DNA of 64,000 nt from assembly GCA_002384935.1 (NCBI GenBank), contig DGCD01000014.1, forward strand, positions 1 to 64,000. Reading direction: 5' to 3'. This document shows positions 18,341 through 27,362 of this stretch, in pieces. Both the position numbers and the translations under genes were made by a program. Source of the DNA: Pusillimonas sp. UBA3987 (lineage in GTDB: Bacteria; Pseudomonadota; Gammaproteobacteria; Burkholderiales; Burkholderiaceae_B). Positions within the stretch are counted from its first letter, which is position 1, and each line of letters starts with the position of its first letter. The notes below the pieces were generated by a model. It did not search any database and was not told the DNA's origin. It saw only the letters and a list, made by a program, of their open reading frames with translations.

Positions 18341-19462
18341 TTATTCCTTCCCCCACAAGATTTGCCCGTTTTCGCATACCAGGCAGGCTTTGACGATTTC
18401 GTCGTCTTTTTGAATGGCCAGATTGCCGTTTTCATCCACAATGAGCTTCAGGAAATCCAGCAGGTTGCGCGCATATAACGCCGACGCATCGGTGGCCAGC
18501 ATGGAAGGCAGGTTGGTTAAACCCACAATTTTCACGCCGTGCTTTTCCACCACTTCGCCGGCCACCGCTAAGGGGCAATTGCCGCCGCGCTCGATCGCCA
18601 GATCCACAATGACCGAACCCGGCGCCATTGACCGCACCGTGTCTTCGGTAATGAGTGTGGGCGCCGGGCGACCCGGAATCAGCGCTGTGGTGATCACGAT
18701 ATTGGCCTGCGCGCAGCGCTGTGCCGTTAACGCCGCCTGACGTTCCATCCAGGCTTGCGGCATGGGCCGGGCATAACCGCCCACGCCTTCGGCAATATCG
18801 CGTTCCTCGTCGGTTTCGAAGGGTACGTCGATGAACTTGCCGCCCAGTGAGGCCACTTGTTCTTTGGCCGAAGGGCGCACGTCGGAAGCCCACACCACGG
18901 CGCCCAGCCTGCGGGCGGTGGCAATGGCCTGCAAGCCGGCAACACCGGCACCCATGATCACGACCTGGGTGGCCTTCAAGGTACCGGCCGCCGTCATCAT
19001 CATGGGGAAAATGCGGTCGTAGTATTGGGCCGCCAGCAACACCGATTTGTACCCGGCCAGGTTGGCCTGGGAAGACAAGACATCCAGGCTCTGGGCGCGT
19101 GTAATGCGCGGGGCCGCTTCCAGCGCAAACCCGGTGATACCGGCCTGGGCCATGCTTTGAAGATGCTCGGCGTTGAACGGGTCAAGCATGCCCAGCACGA
19201 CCTTGCCCGCACCGATGCTTTTCAGCTCGTCGCTTTGGGGGGCCCGAACTTTCAGGATGAGCTCGGCGGCAAACGCTTCCTGCGCCGAACACAGTGTGGC
19301 ACCGGCCTCGGTATAGGCTTCGTCGGTAAAGCTGGCCGGGCCGCCGGCACCGCGCTGAACAATCACGCTGTGGCCGGCTTTAACGAACTTTTTAACCGTT
19401 TCCGGCGTGGCGGCAACCCGCCGCTCGCCCGATACCGTTTCTAATGGGACTCCAATTTGCAT
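18341..19462 (-). CDS. pntAA: NAD(P) transhydrogenase subunit alpha part 1
   Basis: A 373-residue cytoplasmic NAD(H)-binding domain I, homologous to alanine dehydrogenase. Motifs: start MQIGVPLETVSGERRVA, the nucleotide-binding VVIMGAGVAGLQAIATARRLGA, and RPAPTLITEDTV. The start at 19462 is chosen because the conserved protein begins there and it lies 7 bases after the stop of the biotin carboxylase gene; a longer frame from 19543 would invade that gene. It forms the soluble half of the transhydrogenase with pntAB and pntB. Confidence 0.94.
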   Translation of the reverse strand: MQIGVPLETVSGERRVAATPETVKKFVKAGHSVIVQRGAGGPASFTDEAYTEAGATLCSAQEAFAAELILKVRAPQSDELKSIGAGKVVLGMLDPFNAEHLQSMAQAGITGFALEAAPRITRAQSLDVLSSQANLAGYKSVLLAAQYYDRIFPMMMTAAGTLKATQVVIMGAGVAGLQAIATARRLGAVVWASDVRPSAKEQVASLGGKFIDVPFETDEERDIAEGVGGYARPMPQAWMERQAALTAQRCAQANIVITTALIPGRPAPTLITEDTVRSMAPGSVIVDLAIERGGNCPLAVAGEVVEKHGVKIVGLTNLPSMLATDASALYARNLLDFLKLIVDENGNLAIQKDDEIVKACLVCENGQILWGKE

Positions 19463-19469
19463 AATAGCC

Positions 19470-21470
19470 TCAAGCAAACGCCATGATGATCTCGCCACTG
19501 GCAAGTTGATCACCTGGTTTAACTTCAATCCGGGAAATGACAACGTCTTCTTCCGCGTCCATGCTGACTTCCATTTTCATGGCTTCCAGTATGCACAGAG
19601 GGCTTCCCGCCGAAACTTGATCGCCGACTTTCACCGCAATGGAAACAACCAATGCAGACATCGGACAAACAAGGCACCGCTTTTCCTGCTCTTCATTCAC
19701 TGCCGGCATGACGGCCAGCAGTTCGTTTTCCATGGGCGTTACCACCAGGGCGCTTGCCTGGGTGCCCGCATGCGTCAGCAAATAGGGTTCCTGGCCAATA
19801 TCCAGCCCCATGACAACCGATTGCCCATCGATGGTGCCGCGCCACACCGGCTCGTCGGTTTTCCAGTCTGACGTCACCGTATGCACCCCGTGTTCGCCTT
19901 CAAGTTGAACCTGCCACGTACTGGCCGACAACGGGGTCAACGAAAGCGGGAATGCCTCTTCGCCCAGGCACACCACGCGCGATAGCACGGGTGTTGATGA
20001 GCCGGCCTCGCTATCTTCCGGGGTGTCGGGGTTCACGCTGCATTCAATCATCGCGGCAGCCATCGCCATGCGCTGCGCGGTTTCCCCCTGGGGGGCAACA
20101 GGCTTGTAGCCGTTGGGAAATTCGTCGGCAATGAAATTGGTAGACAGATTGCCGCTTTGCCAACGCGGGTGATGCATGAGCGCGGCCAGGAATGACAGGT
20201 TGTTGGCAATGCCTTCCAGCGCAAAGGCGTCCAATGCTTCGCATTGCGCCTGTATTGCCTGTTCCCGCGTGGGGGCATGCGTAACCAGCTTGGCAATCAT
20301 GGGGTCGTAATAGCGGGCGATTTCGCCCCCTTCATATACCCCGGTATCGTTGCGCACCGTAATCCCGTCGTTCGACACGCCTTCCGCGGGTGGGCGGTAA
20401 GTGCGCAAGCGCCCGGCGGCAGGCATGAAATTATTGGCGGGGTCTTCGGCATAAACCCGGCTTTCAACCGCCCAGCCATTGATCTTGACCTCGTCCTGCG
20501 TTATCGACAGCGCTTCCCCGGCCGCCACGCGAATCATCTGCTCAACCAGATCGACGCCGGTAATCAGTTCGGTAACCGGGTGCTCAACCTGCAGGCGGGT
20601 GTTCATTTCCAGGAAGTAGAAGGATTTGTCTTGCCCGCAAACGAACTCAACCGTACCTGCCGAGTCGTAATTCACCGCGCGCGCCAGCGCCACGGCCTGC
20701 TCACCCATTTCACGACGCGTTTTGTCGTCGAGCAACGACGACGGCGCCTCTTCCAGCACTTTCTGGTTGCGCCGCTGAATCGAGCATTCGCGCTCGGCCA
20801 GATACACGACGTTATCGTGCTTGTCGCCCAGCACCTGGATTTCAATGTGCCGCGGGTTTTCAATAAACTTTTCGATAAAGACGCGGTCGTCGCCAAACGA
20901 TGCGGCCGCTTCCGAACGGGCGCGCTCGAACCCTTGCGCTACCTCGCCAATGGAGCGCGCAATACGCATGCCCTTGCCGCCGCCCCCGGCCGAGGCTTTG
21001 ATCATGACCGGCAGGCCGATTTCCTGGGCCACCTGAACTGCGTGGTCGCCATCATTGATCACACCCAGATACCCTGGAATGGTAGACACCTTGGCTACGT
21101 TGGCGAATTTCTTCGAGGCGATCTTGTCGCCCATGACTTCAATGGCCTTTTCATTCGGGCCGATAAAGACAATGCCCGCCTGCGACAGCGCTTTTACGAA
21201 AGAAGCGCGTTCAGACAAAAAGCCGTAGCCCGGATGCACCGCCTGGGCGCCGGTTTCCAGGCACACGTTAATGATTTTTTCGGCATCCAGATACGATTCC
21301 ACAGCCGGTGCCGGGCCAATGTGCACGGCCTCGTCGGCCATTTGCACATGCAAGGCGTGCCGATCGGCATCGGAATAAACGGCCACCGTCGCAATACCCA
21401 TACGACGGGCGGTTTTAATAATTCTGCACGCGATCTCGCCGCGATTTGCAATAAGAATTTTTGAAAACAT
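19470..21470 (-). CDS. Acyl-CoA carboxylase, biotin carboxylase/biotin carrier subunit
   Basis: Predicted 666-residue alpha subunit. The N-terminal 450 residues are biotin carboxylase: ILIANRGEIACRI, the ATP-grasp glycine loop KASAGGGGKGMRIA, EMNTRLQVEHPVTE, and catalytic NTRLQVEH. A linker follows, and a C-terminal biotinyl domain (about residues 600-666) carries the biotin Lys at 632 within EAMKME. It uses ATP and bicarbonate to carboxylate biotin for transfer to an acyl-CoA such as propionyl-, acetyl- or methylcrotonyl-CoA. It lies 14 bases downstream of the carboxyltransferase gene. The acyl substrate cannot be fixed from sequence. Confidence 0.92.
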   Translation of the reverse strand: MFSKILIANRGEIACRIIKTARRMGIATVAVYSDADRHALHVQMADEAVHIGPAPAVESYLDAEKIINVCLETGAQAVHPGYGFLSERASFVKALSQAGIVFIGPNEKAIEVMGDKIASKKFANVAKVSTIPGYLGVINDGDHAVQVAQEIGLPVMIKASAGGGGKGMRIARSIGEVAQGFERARSEAAASFGDDRVFIEKFIENPRHIEIQVLGDKHDNVVYLAERECSIQRRNQKVLEEAPSSLLDDKTRREMGEQAVALARAVNYDSAGTVEFVCGQDKSFYFLEMNTRLQVEHPVTELITGVDLVEQMIRVAAGEALSITQDEVKINGWAVESRVYAEDPANNFMPAAGRLRTYRPPAEGVSNDGITVRNDTGVYEGGEIARYYDPMIAKLVTHAPTREQAIQAQCEALDAFALEGIANNLSFLAALMHHPRWQSGNLSTNFIADEFPNGYKPVAPQGETAQRMAMAAAMIECSVNPDTPEDSEAGSSTPVLSRVVCLGEEAFPLSLTPLSASTWQVQLEGEHGVHTVTSDWKTDEPVWRGTIDGQSVVMGLDIGQEPYLLTHAGTQASALVVTPMENELLAVMPAVNEEQEKRCLVCPMSALVVSIAVKVGDQVSAGSPLCILEAMKMEVSMDAEEDVVISRIEVKPGDQLASGEIIMAFA

Positions 21471-21484
21471 AACGTCCCCGTGTG

Positions 21485-22879
21485 TCAGTATTGACGATCA
21501 GAAGCGTGGCTAAGCGCTGCCAGTTCCTGCCCCAACCAACGTCGGGTATCGCCGGGACGCAGTACGGCATCAAGCGCGCCGTCTTGAAGCAAATTGGGTG
21601 CGGCCAGCGCCTGCAGCAATGGCTTCGCCCCCCCTGGGGCCAGATCCTGAATGCCCTTGGGCCCGGCCAGCCCGATGGATGCCGTATCCCAGGCAACCAC
21701 CCGGGAAGGCGCTGTTGCGGCCGAACTTAAGGCCACGCCGGCGGCGCCATAGGCCTTGCCGACAACCATGGTTATTTTCGCCACATGGCTTTTGGCATAG
21801 CGCCGCAGCAGGTCGGCCACGCTATGCGCCAGGCCGCCTGATTCCTGCTCGAACCCCGGCACGAACCCCGGGGTGTCAACCAGCGTAACCAGGGGTACAT
21901 CCAGCGCATTGCACAGGCGCACGAAACGGGCCGCTTTTCGACACGCCGCGTTATCAAGGGCGCCGGCCAGTGTTTTGTTCTGGTTGGCGATCACGCCCGC
22001 CCAATGCCCGCCAACAGGCAAAAAGGCGGTAACGATATTCTGGGCCAGACCGCCACCCATTTCGTAATAGGCACGGGTATCGCTAACCTGGCGCAGGAGT
22101 TCCGTTACATCGTAACTTTGCGCCGTATCGTCCGGCACAAGGGTATCGAGCCCAACGCAATAACCCAGCGAGGCCGCCTGCGGTGTGGCGCTGCTTCTGG
22201 CATCGGTACCCACGCGCAGCAACCGTTTAATGGCCCGCAGCGCCAGCACTTCGTTATTGAAGACCAGGTCGGCCACGCCGCTTTCGCCGGCGTGCACCTG
22301 CCAGCCGCCCAGGTCGTGATCGCTTAAGGAGGTATGGGTGACCCGATTGGTAATTGCCGCATCGGTGAGTGTCAGGTCGGAACCGCTGCGCACCATGACC
22401 ACCACATCGAACAAACCGGCCAGCAATGCATTCGGGCCGGTATTGTGGCCTACTACCAGCGCCACTTTCAGTGCGCGGTGCGCAGCCAGCGTGCCGGCCA
22501 GCCGCCCTAGCGACGACCACGCAGCAATGCCCCCATCAAGACGGGTTTGAGTGCCGTCGAACACCATGACCAGGGGAACGTTTTCCTTCTGTACATGTTG
22601 CGCCGCCCGCTCTACCTGAAGCCAGGCGCCTGCATCCATGCCGTTGCCAAGATGCTGTGTGTCTTGCGAGACAGCACAAATGCGGCGACCGCCGGCCTTG
22701 CCGGTGGCGGTCAGCAAATAATCGGCATTTTCACCAACAACAGGCAAGTGATCGAAAAGAAGTGCCAGCCGCTCTCGCATTGTTAAATGACGCGTACTGG
22801 GTAATGCGTTCTGGCTTTCGGCATTCGCCCGGGAGGCGGCGACTGCGACGTTGTCTTCCTCATTATTCTTTTCGATCAT
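21485..22879 (-). CDS. Acyl-CoA carboxylase, carboxyltransferase subunit
   Basis: A 464-residue carboxyltransferase beta-subunit (PccB/MccB family) that moves CO2 from biotin to an acyl-CoA. The C-terminal half is clear (VTLVDTPGFVPGFEQE, VVGKAYGAAGVAL); the N-terminal half is divergent and the protein is shorter than the usual 510-540 residues. Start at 22879 is chosen for the AAGGA site; a 13-residue longer version from 22918 is less likely. It is placed between the F420-type oxidoreductase and biotin carboxylase genes, pointing to a specialised substrate rather than general propionate metabolism. Confidence 0.85.
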   Translation of the reverse strand: MIEKNNEEDNVAVAASRANAESQNALPSTRHLTMRERLALLFDHLPVVGENADYLLTATGKAGGRRICAVSQDTQHLGNGMDAGAWLQVERAAQHVQKENVPLVMVFDGTQTRLDGGIAAWSSLGRLAGTLAAHRALKVALVVGHNTGPNALLAGLFDVVVMVRSGSDLTLTDAAITNRVTHTSLSDHDLGGWQVHAGESGVADLVFNNEVLALRAIKRLLRVGTDARSSATPQAASLGYCVGLDTLVPDDTAQSYDVTELLRQVSDTRAYYEMGGGLAQNIVTAFLPVGGHWAGVIANQNKTLAGALDNAACRKAARFVRLCNALDVPLVTLVDTPGFVPGFEQESGGLAHSVADLLRRYAKSHVAKITMVVGKAYGAAGVALSSAATAPSRVVAWDTASIGLAGPKGIQDLAPGGAKPLLQALAAPNLLQDGALDAVLRPGDTRRWLGQELAALSHASDRQY

Positions 22880-22951
22880 GATCCATTCCTTGGAACCTAT
22901 CGTTAACACCCGGCGCATGAAGGTGTTGCGCCGGGCCCAGGCACGGCTGAT

Positions 22952-23926
22952 TTAGTCTTTTTGCTTTTCTGCAGCGTAAGCACGCAGTTTTGGAACGATT
23001 TCTTTGGCAATGACCTCAACCTGGTCCATTTGATACTTGTAAGGCACAAAGATCAATTTCTGTACGCCGGCGTCGATGTGCTCTTTCAATTGCTCGATAC
23101 ACTCGTCGACGTTACCCATAATGGCGCTGTCCATGGTCGACTTACTGCCCTGGGCAATGTCGAAATCCACATTGAGCCAATCCATCATGGTTTTCTCAAC
23201 GGCGGCACGCGATTCGCCCACCATGATCGGCAACTGGTTGCCATTGAGCACGGTGTCGGGGTCACGCCCGTCTTCCTCGGCGAAGTTACGCACTTTTTCC
23301 CACGATTCGATGAACGCGTCGGGCTTGTAGAAATAGGTGAGCCAGCCATCGCCGTTGGTGGCGGCACGCTTCAGTACTCGATCGGCATAACCGCCAATCA
23401 GGATGGGGAACGGCTTTTGCACGGGCTTGGGAAACATCACCCCGGCCGGAATACGGTGGTTGGGCCAGTCGCCCGAAACCAGGTCTTCATTAAAGAAGCG
23501 ACGCATGATGTCGAGGTTGTCGTCCATAATGCGGCCACGTTTTTCAAACGGCACGCCAACTGCGTCGAACTCGCGCTTGTACCAGCCGGCGGCCATGGCA
23601 GGCAGCATGCGGCCGCCCGAGATCTGGTCCATGGTGGAAAGCTGTTTGGCCAGCGTAACGGGGTTGCGCAGCGGCAATACCAGAATGCCGGTAGACAGCT
23701 TGATTTTCTTGGTGCGCGCCGCGATGGCGGTCAGCAGGGTCAGGGAATCGAGAATCGGGAAATGTGGATCGACACCCAGCAGGATGTGGTCCCACACCCA
23801 CAGGGAATCAAAACCCAGCTCTTCCATGCGCACGCCATATTCAACCAGTTCCTGTGCGTCGGGAATGGTGGGGAAAGCGGTAAAGTTACGGGCTGCAATG
23901 CCAAAGGTGCCGTGAAGCGTAGCCAT
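22952..23926 (-). CDS. LLM-class oxidoreductase, probably F420-dependent
   Basis: Predicted 324-residue TIM-barrel protein of the bacterial luciferase-like family. Features: GVRMEELGFDSLWVWDHIL near residue 30-48, a TGILVLPLRNPVTLAKQ strand, SGGRMLPAMAAGW, and a C-terminal block ending KEIVPKLRAY. This pattern is that of F420-dependent members rather than FMN luciferases. They transfer hydride between F420 and organic substrates such as ring or enone systems. It begins after a strong AGGAG site and sits between the CoA-transferase and acyl-CoA carboxylase genes, so it likely acts on a CoA-pathway or ring intermediate. An FMN-using homologue is the alternative, but the F420 biosynthesis operon nearby favours F420. 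Confidence 0.85.
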   Translation of the reverse strand: MATLHGTFGIAARNFTAFPTIPDAQELVEYGVRMEELGFDSLWVWDHILLGVDPHFPILDSLTLLTAIAARTKKIKLSTGILVLPLRNPVTLAKQLSTMDQISGGRMLPAMAAGWYKREFDAVGVPFEKRGRIMDDNLDIMRRFFNEDLVSGDWPNHRIPAGVMFPKPVQKPFPILIGGYADRVLKRAATNGDGWLTYFYKPDAFIESWEKVRNFAEEDGRDPDTVLNGNQLPIMVGESRAAVEKTMMDWLNVDFDIAQGSKSTMDSAIMGNVDECIEQLKEHIDAGVQKLIFVPYKYQMDQVEVIAKEIVPKLRAYAAEKQKD

Positions 23927-23964
23927 ATGTATTCTCCTTGAATAATCTGTTGGGTATACCGGGG

Positions 23965-24783
23965 TTAAGCGATGTAACGTCTGTCAGGATCCAGCTCTCG
24001 CAAAGCCTGCAACTCCTGGTCAGTGGGGGCTGCGGTGACACTCAATTCGTTTTTGTCGTACAACAGGTCGAACCCGGTGTTGTCTTGCACTTGTTCAAGC
24101 GTGACCCCGTGATGCAGGGCAAGCACTTTCATGGCACGGGTTTTTTCGTCGAACCCGAACACGCCAAGATTCGTAATAACCCGGAACATGCCGCCGGCCC
24201 GCAAACCGCTGTCGTAGCGCGATGTGCCGCCTTTCAGGAAGCCTGGGCTGGTAATGAAGTCGACCTCTTCCACGAAACGCCGCGATTCATGACGCATGGC
24301 CACGATCATGTTGGTGAGGCTGGCAATGTCGTTACCCCCACCCGTACCGGGCAGGCGCACTTTCGGGTTGCGCGGGTCATCGCCCAGGAACGAGGAGTTC
24401 AAGTTACCGTATTTGTCGATTTGCGCCCCGCCCATGAACCCGATATCGACATGGCCGCGCTGCAGCAGCAAAAGCACTTCCGTGCTGCTAATGACCATGT
24501 TGGCGCGTTTGGTACAACGTTGTTCGTTGGTGGAAGGCGGCAGCTTGCCCGGCTCAACAAAGGGGCCCACAACCCCGCCTTCAAACAGAATCGTCAAGCC
24601 CGGGCAACGCAGGATCTGGGCCAGTGTGGCGGCCAGCAGCGGAATGCCCACCCCGGCAAATACCACCTTGCCGTCGTTCAGCACTCGCGAGCTCATGACG
24701 GTTAGGATTTCGGCGTCGGTGTAGTCGCGCTTGCCATCGGCCTGGCTGTCTTGGGGCGACTGGGTAGCAGTTGTATTAGTCAT
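23965..24783 (-). CDS. Class-I CoA-transferase, beta subunit
   Basis: Predicted 272-residue partner of the upstream alpha subunit, similar to glutaconate CoA-transferase GctB and to the related IpdB ring hydrolase. The likely catalytic glutamate is Glu68 in ILFEGGVVG. It would move CoA between acyl donors and an organic acid, or, if IpdB-like, hydrolyse a cyclic CoA ester. Its start overlaps the alpha gene by 8 bases. The two possible activities cannot be told apart from sequence alone. Confidence 0.85.
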   Translation of the reverse strand: MTNTTATQSPQDSQADGKRDYTDAEILTVMSSRVLNDGKVVFAGVGIPLLAATLAQILRCPGLTILFEGGVVGPFVEPGKLPPSTNEQRCTKRANMVISSTEVLLLLQRGHVDIGFMGGAQIDKYGNLNSSFLGDDPRNPKVRLPGTGGGNDIASLTNMIVAMRHESRRFVEEVDFITSPGFLKGGTSRYDSGLRAGGMFRVITNLGVFGFDEKTRAMKVLALHHGVTLEQVQDNTGFDLLYDKNELSVTAAPTDQELQALRELDPDRRYIA

Positions 24784-25732
24784 TTAACAGGCTCCTTCCT
24801 CGTTTGGCCGCGTCGAGCAATTCTTCCAAACCGAGCAGCTTCAGGTATTCATTCCACGACTTCGGCTCGCGGATGTATTTTTCAATGTAGGCATTCATGC
24901 CCTCGACCGGATCCTTGTTCACCAGGTCGGTGTAGTAATCCATGTGCGACAAAAAGGGCTCGTACACATTGGTGCACTCGTGCGGCGCGCTGCCAAAAGG
25001 CACCTCAACCACGGCGTCGACATTGAAGAAACCGATTTTAGTTTGGTCTGGAGCGCGGCGGATCTGGTCGTTCGACACGATGCGTTCGGTGGTCAGGATG
25101 ACGCTGTCGGCCGCCATGGCCAGGTCGACATCCATGAAAGGCAGGCCGTCGATTTGTGCATTGCCGTAGGCGTCGGCACGCTGAACGTGAATGAGCGCCA
25201 CATCGGGATTCAATGCCGGAACCAGCAAAATGGGCTCATCGGTGAAGGGGCAATTAATTTGCTTGGGCTCGGGCCGCAAGGCCAGCACGTCGGAACCCAG
25301 CATGGCGCGCATGGGCAGGAACGGAACCCCCATCGCACCGGCACGAAAACGCATGCCCATGCCCAGGTGAGACCATTCCTGAAAGCTGGCTTTCTTGGTT
25401 TCAGCGTAATGGCGCATCACTTTGGAGATGCCCCACACAATGCCCTGGCTGAACCAGCTCGTTTCAATTTCCTTGCAAATGCCCGACCCGAAAAGCCAGT
25501 CGCCCTCGCTGGAAACAATACAGCGCGAAACCGACAAATCTTTCTTCTGATCGCGAATCAGTTGCCAGATCATCGCCATGGGCGTGCGCGACAATGTGCT
25601 GCCCCCTACCCCCACACGGCTGCCGTCGGCAACCAGCGCCGAGGCTTCCTCAAGCGACATGACTTTTTCGCGCAGACTGCGGTCTCTTTTCTGGAGACGC
25701 TCGCGCAGTTGCAGATAAGGTGACGTTTCCAT
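24776..25732 (-). CDS. Class-I CoA-transferase, alpha subunit
   Basis: Predicted 318-residue alpha subunit of a CoA-transferase of the glutaconate/3-oxoadipate type, with VADGSRVGVGGSTLSRTPM near the N-terminus (the CoA-binding GxGG loop) and VALIHVQRADAYGNAQ. The start ATG at 25732 is chosen for the GGAGGAAGA site directly before it; a GTG at 25753 has none. It is the first gene of the minus-strand run CoA-transferase, LLM oxidoreductase, carboxylase, transhydrogenase, carbonic anhydrase, and it follows a palindromic operator candidate at 25795-25822. Confidence 0.86.
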   Translation of the reverse strand: METSPYLQLRERLQKRDRSLREKVMSLEEASALVADGSRVGVGGSTLSRTPMAMIWQLIRDQKKDLSVSRCIVSSEGDWLFGSGICKEIETSWFSQGIVWGISKVMRHYAETKKASFQEWSHLGMGMRFRAGAMGVPFLPMRAMLGSDVLALRPEPKQINCPFTDEPILLVPALNPDVALIHVQRADAYGNAQIDGLPFMDVDLAMAADSVILTTERIVSNDQIRRAPDQTKIGFFNVDAVVEVPFGSAPHECTNVYEPFLSHMDYYTDLVNKDPVEGMNAYIEKYIREPKSWNEYLKLLGLEELLDAAKRGRSLLND

Positions 25733-25794
25733 TTCTTCCTCCGAGCCAACCACTTTGCGTGATCAGATAAATATTGAACCCTGATTTTGTTAAT

Positions 25795-25822
25795 CTTATC
25801 ATACTAATGATAGGATGATAAG
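25795..25822. promoter_or_regulatory. Nested palindrome, candidate operator of the CoA-transferase operon
   Basis: An outer perfect 8-base inverted repeat (CTTATCAT at 25795-25802 with ATGATAAG at 25815-25822) encloses an inner one (TATCAT at 25797-25802 with ATGATA at 25807-25812, separated by ACTA). It lies 62 bases upstream of the CoA-transferase start. A TetR-, MarR- or GntR-type dimer site is the likely meaning. Confidence 0.55.
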
Positions 25823-25826
25823 ACCT

Positions 25827-25867
25827 AAAAAAACAACCTGCAAGCCCCGCAATCGAGCAGGGCTTGC
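25827..25867 (-). terminator. Candidate rho-independent terminator of the first liv operon
   Basis: Read on the minus strand, GCAAGCCC (25867-25860) pairs perfectly with GGGCTTGC (25847-25840) across a 12-base loop, and a run of seven T follows (25833-25827) after a 6-base gap. It is just past the livF stop at 25874. The gap before the T-run makes it somewhat imperfect. Confidence 0.65.
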
Positions 25868-25873
25868 TGCTGT

Positions 25874-26578
25874 TTATCCGCCCAAGTACGCGTGGCGCAC
25901 ATGCGGATCGCTAATCATTTCCTTGCCTGTACCTGTCAGTGTCATGTGACCCGATTCATACAAATAACCACGATCACACATATCGAGCGCCGCAAACGCG
26001 TTTTGCTCAACCATTAAAACGGTTGTGCCGCTCTCTCGTACTTGCAGAATGTTCTCGAAGACTTTCTCAACAATATTGGGCGCCAGGCCCAGTGAAGGCT
26101 CATCGAACATAATAAGCTTGGGCCGGGACATCAGCGAGCGGGCAATGGCCAGCATTTGTTGTTCGCCCCCGGACAGCGTACCGGCCGACTGCACGTGACG
26201 CTCTTTCAGGCGTGGAAACATGGTGTACATTTTCTCGAAATCTTCCTGCACACCATCGCGATCTTTGCGTGTGTAGGCACCGATTTCCAGGTTTTCATGC
26301 ACCGTCATTTCCGGGAAAACGCGCCGCCCTTCAGGGCAATGCGAAATGCCCATGGAAATAATCTCCTGGGGAGACGCATTTGTAATGTCTTTGCCCAGGA
26401 AATGAATCGTGCCTTCAACCGGATGCATCAACCCTGAAATGGCTTTCAAAGTTGTTGACTTACCCGCACCGTTGGCGCCAATAATGGTCACCAACTCGTT
26501 TTGCTGCACCGACAGCGATACATCGACCAGCGCATTCACTTTGCCATACCGGCAAACCACATTTTTAAGTTCAAGCAT
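25874..26578 (-). CDS. livF: Branched-chain amino acid-type ABC transporter ATPase (LivF family)
   Basis: A 234-residue ATP-binding subunit with Walker A GANGAGKST, signature LSGGEQQMLAIARSL and Walker B LIMFDEPSLGLAP. It is one of two ATPases driving a HAAT-family importer. It overlaps livG by 8 bases and is the last gene of the SBP-livH-livM-livG-livF set. The true substrate is probably an aromatic or organic acid rather than leucine, given the surrounding CoA-catabolic genes; that is inference. Confidence 0.92.
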   Translation of the reverse strand: MLELKNVVCRYGKVNALVDVSLSVQQNELVTIIGANGAGKSTTLKAISGLMHPVEGTIHFLGKDITNASPQEIISMGISHCPEGRRVFPEMTVHENLEIGAYTRKDRDGVQEDFEKMYTMFPRLKERHVQSAGTLSGGEQQMLAIARSLMSRPKLIMFDEPSLGLAPNIVEKVFENILQVRESGTTVLMVEQNAFAALDMCDRGYLYESGHMTLTGTGKEMISDPHVRHAYLGG

Positions 26579-27362
26579 GCTGTTTAACCCCTTGTCCTAG
26601 ATAGGCCTCGATCACGTCAGGATTATTCTGAACTTCTTGCGGCGTACCGTTGGCAATGATTTTGCCGTAGTTCAGAACAATAACGCGATCGGAAACGCCC
26701 ATGACCAGTGGCATGTCATGCTCAACCAGCAAAATGGAAATACCCCGCTTGCGGATCTTTGCCAGAATTTCCATGAACACGTGGGTCTCCGCCGAGTTCA
26801 TGCCCGCAGCCGGTTCGTCGAGCAGCAAGAGCTTGGCTTTGGCGGCCATGGCAATGGCCACGCCCAGCAGCCGTTGCTCGCCGTAGGCCAGCGAGCCGCT
26901 TTGCTCGTCGGCCCGGTGAGACAGCCCCACGAACTCCAACAGTTCCCAGGCCTGTTCACGCAGGCTTTCTTCTTCGCGCCGCATGGAAGGCAAAGACAGA
27001 ATCGTGCCCAGGAACGATGCCTTGCCCTGCAAGTGCAAGCCTGTCAGCACATTGTCGAAAGTCGTTTCGTTGGTGAACAGACTGGTGCGCTGGAATGTTC
27101 GCACCAGGCCCATGGCCGCAATTTCATGCGTTTTGTGTTCACCCAGGTTCACGCCCTGAAAATGCACCGTGCCTTTGGTGGGCGGGAAAAACCCGGTTAC
27201 GACGTTGAACGCCGTGGTTTTCCCGGCACCGTTGGGGCCGATAAGACTGAGCAGCTCACCGGGATATAGATCGAAAGACATGTCGGCAATGGCGACCAGG
27301 CCGCCGAAATGCACGGCCACGTTGCTTACTTTCAATAACGGTTCTTGGTTTTGCGTAGTCAT
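26571..27362 (-). CDS. livG: Branched-chain amino acid-type ABC transporter ATPase (LivG family)
   Basis: A 263-residue ATPase with Walker A GPNGAGKTTAFNVV, signature SLAYGEQRLLGVAIAMA (the usual LSGG is SLAYGEQ here, as is normal in LivG) and Walker B LLLLDEPAAGMN. The C-terminal AYLGQG tail is typical of LivG. It overlaps livM by 4 bases and livF by 8. Confidence 0.92.
   Translation of the reverse strand: MTTQNQEPLLKVSNVAVHFGGLVAIADMSFDLYPGELLSLIGPNGAGKTTAFNVVTGFFPPTKGTVHFQGVNLGEHKTHEIAAMGLVRTFQRTSLFTNETTFDNVLTGLHLQGKASFLGTILSLPSMRREEESLREQAWELLEFVGLSHRADEQSGSLAYGEQRLLGVAIAMAAKAKLLLLDEPAAGMNSAETHVFMEILAKIRKRGISILLVEHDMPLVMGVSDRVIVLNYGKIIANGTPQEVQNNPDVIEAYLGQGVKQHA

Noticed and set aside
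20244..21464. Long open frame of 406 codons on the plus strand inside the biotin carboxylase gene
   Set aside because: It is antisense to a clear biotin carboxylase; high GC gives long shadow frames, and its translation shows no family features and many His and Arg-rich repeats.
22961..23941. 326-codon plus-strand frame over the LLM oxidoreductase
   Set aside because: Mirror of the conserved minus-strand gene, no ribosome site and no recognisable domain.
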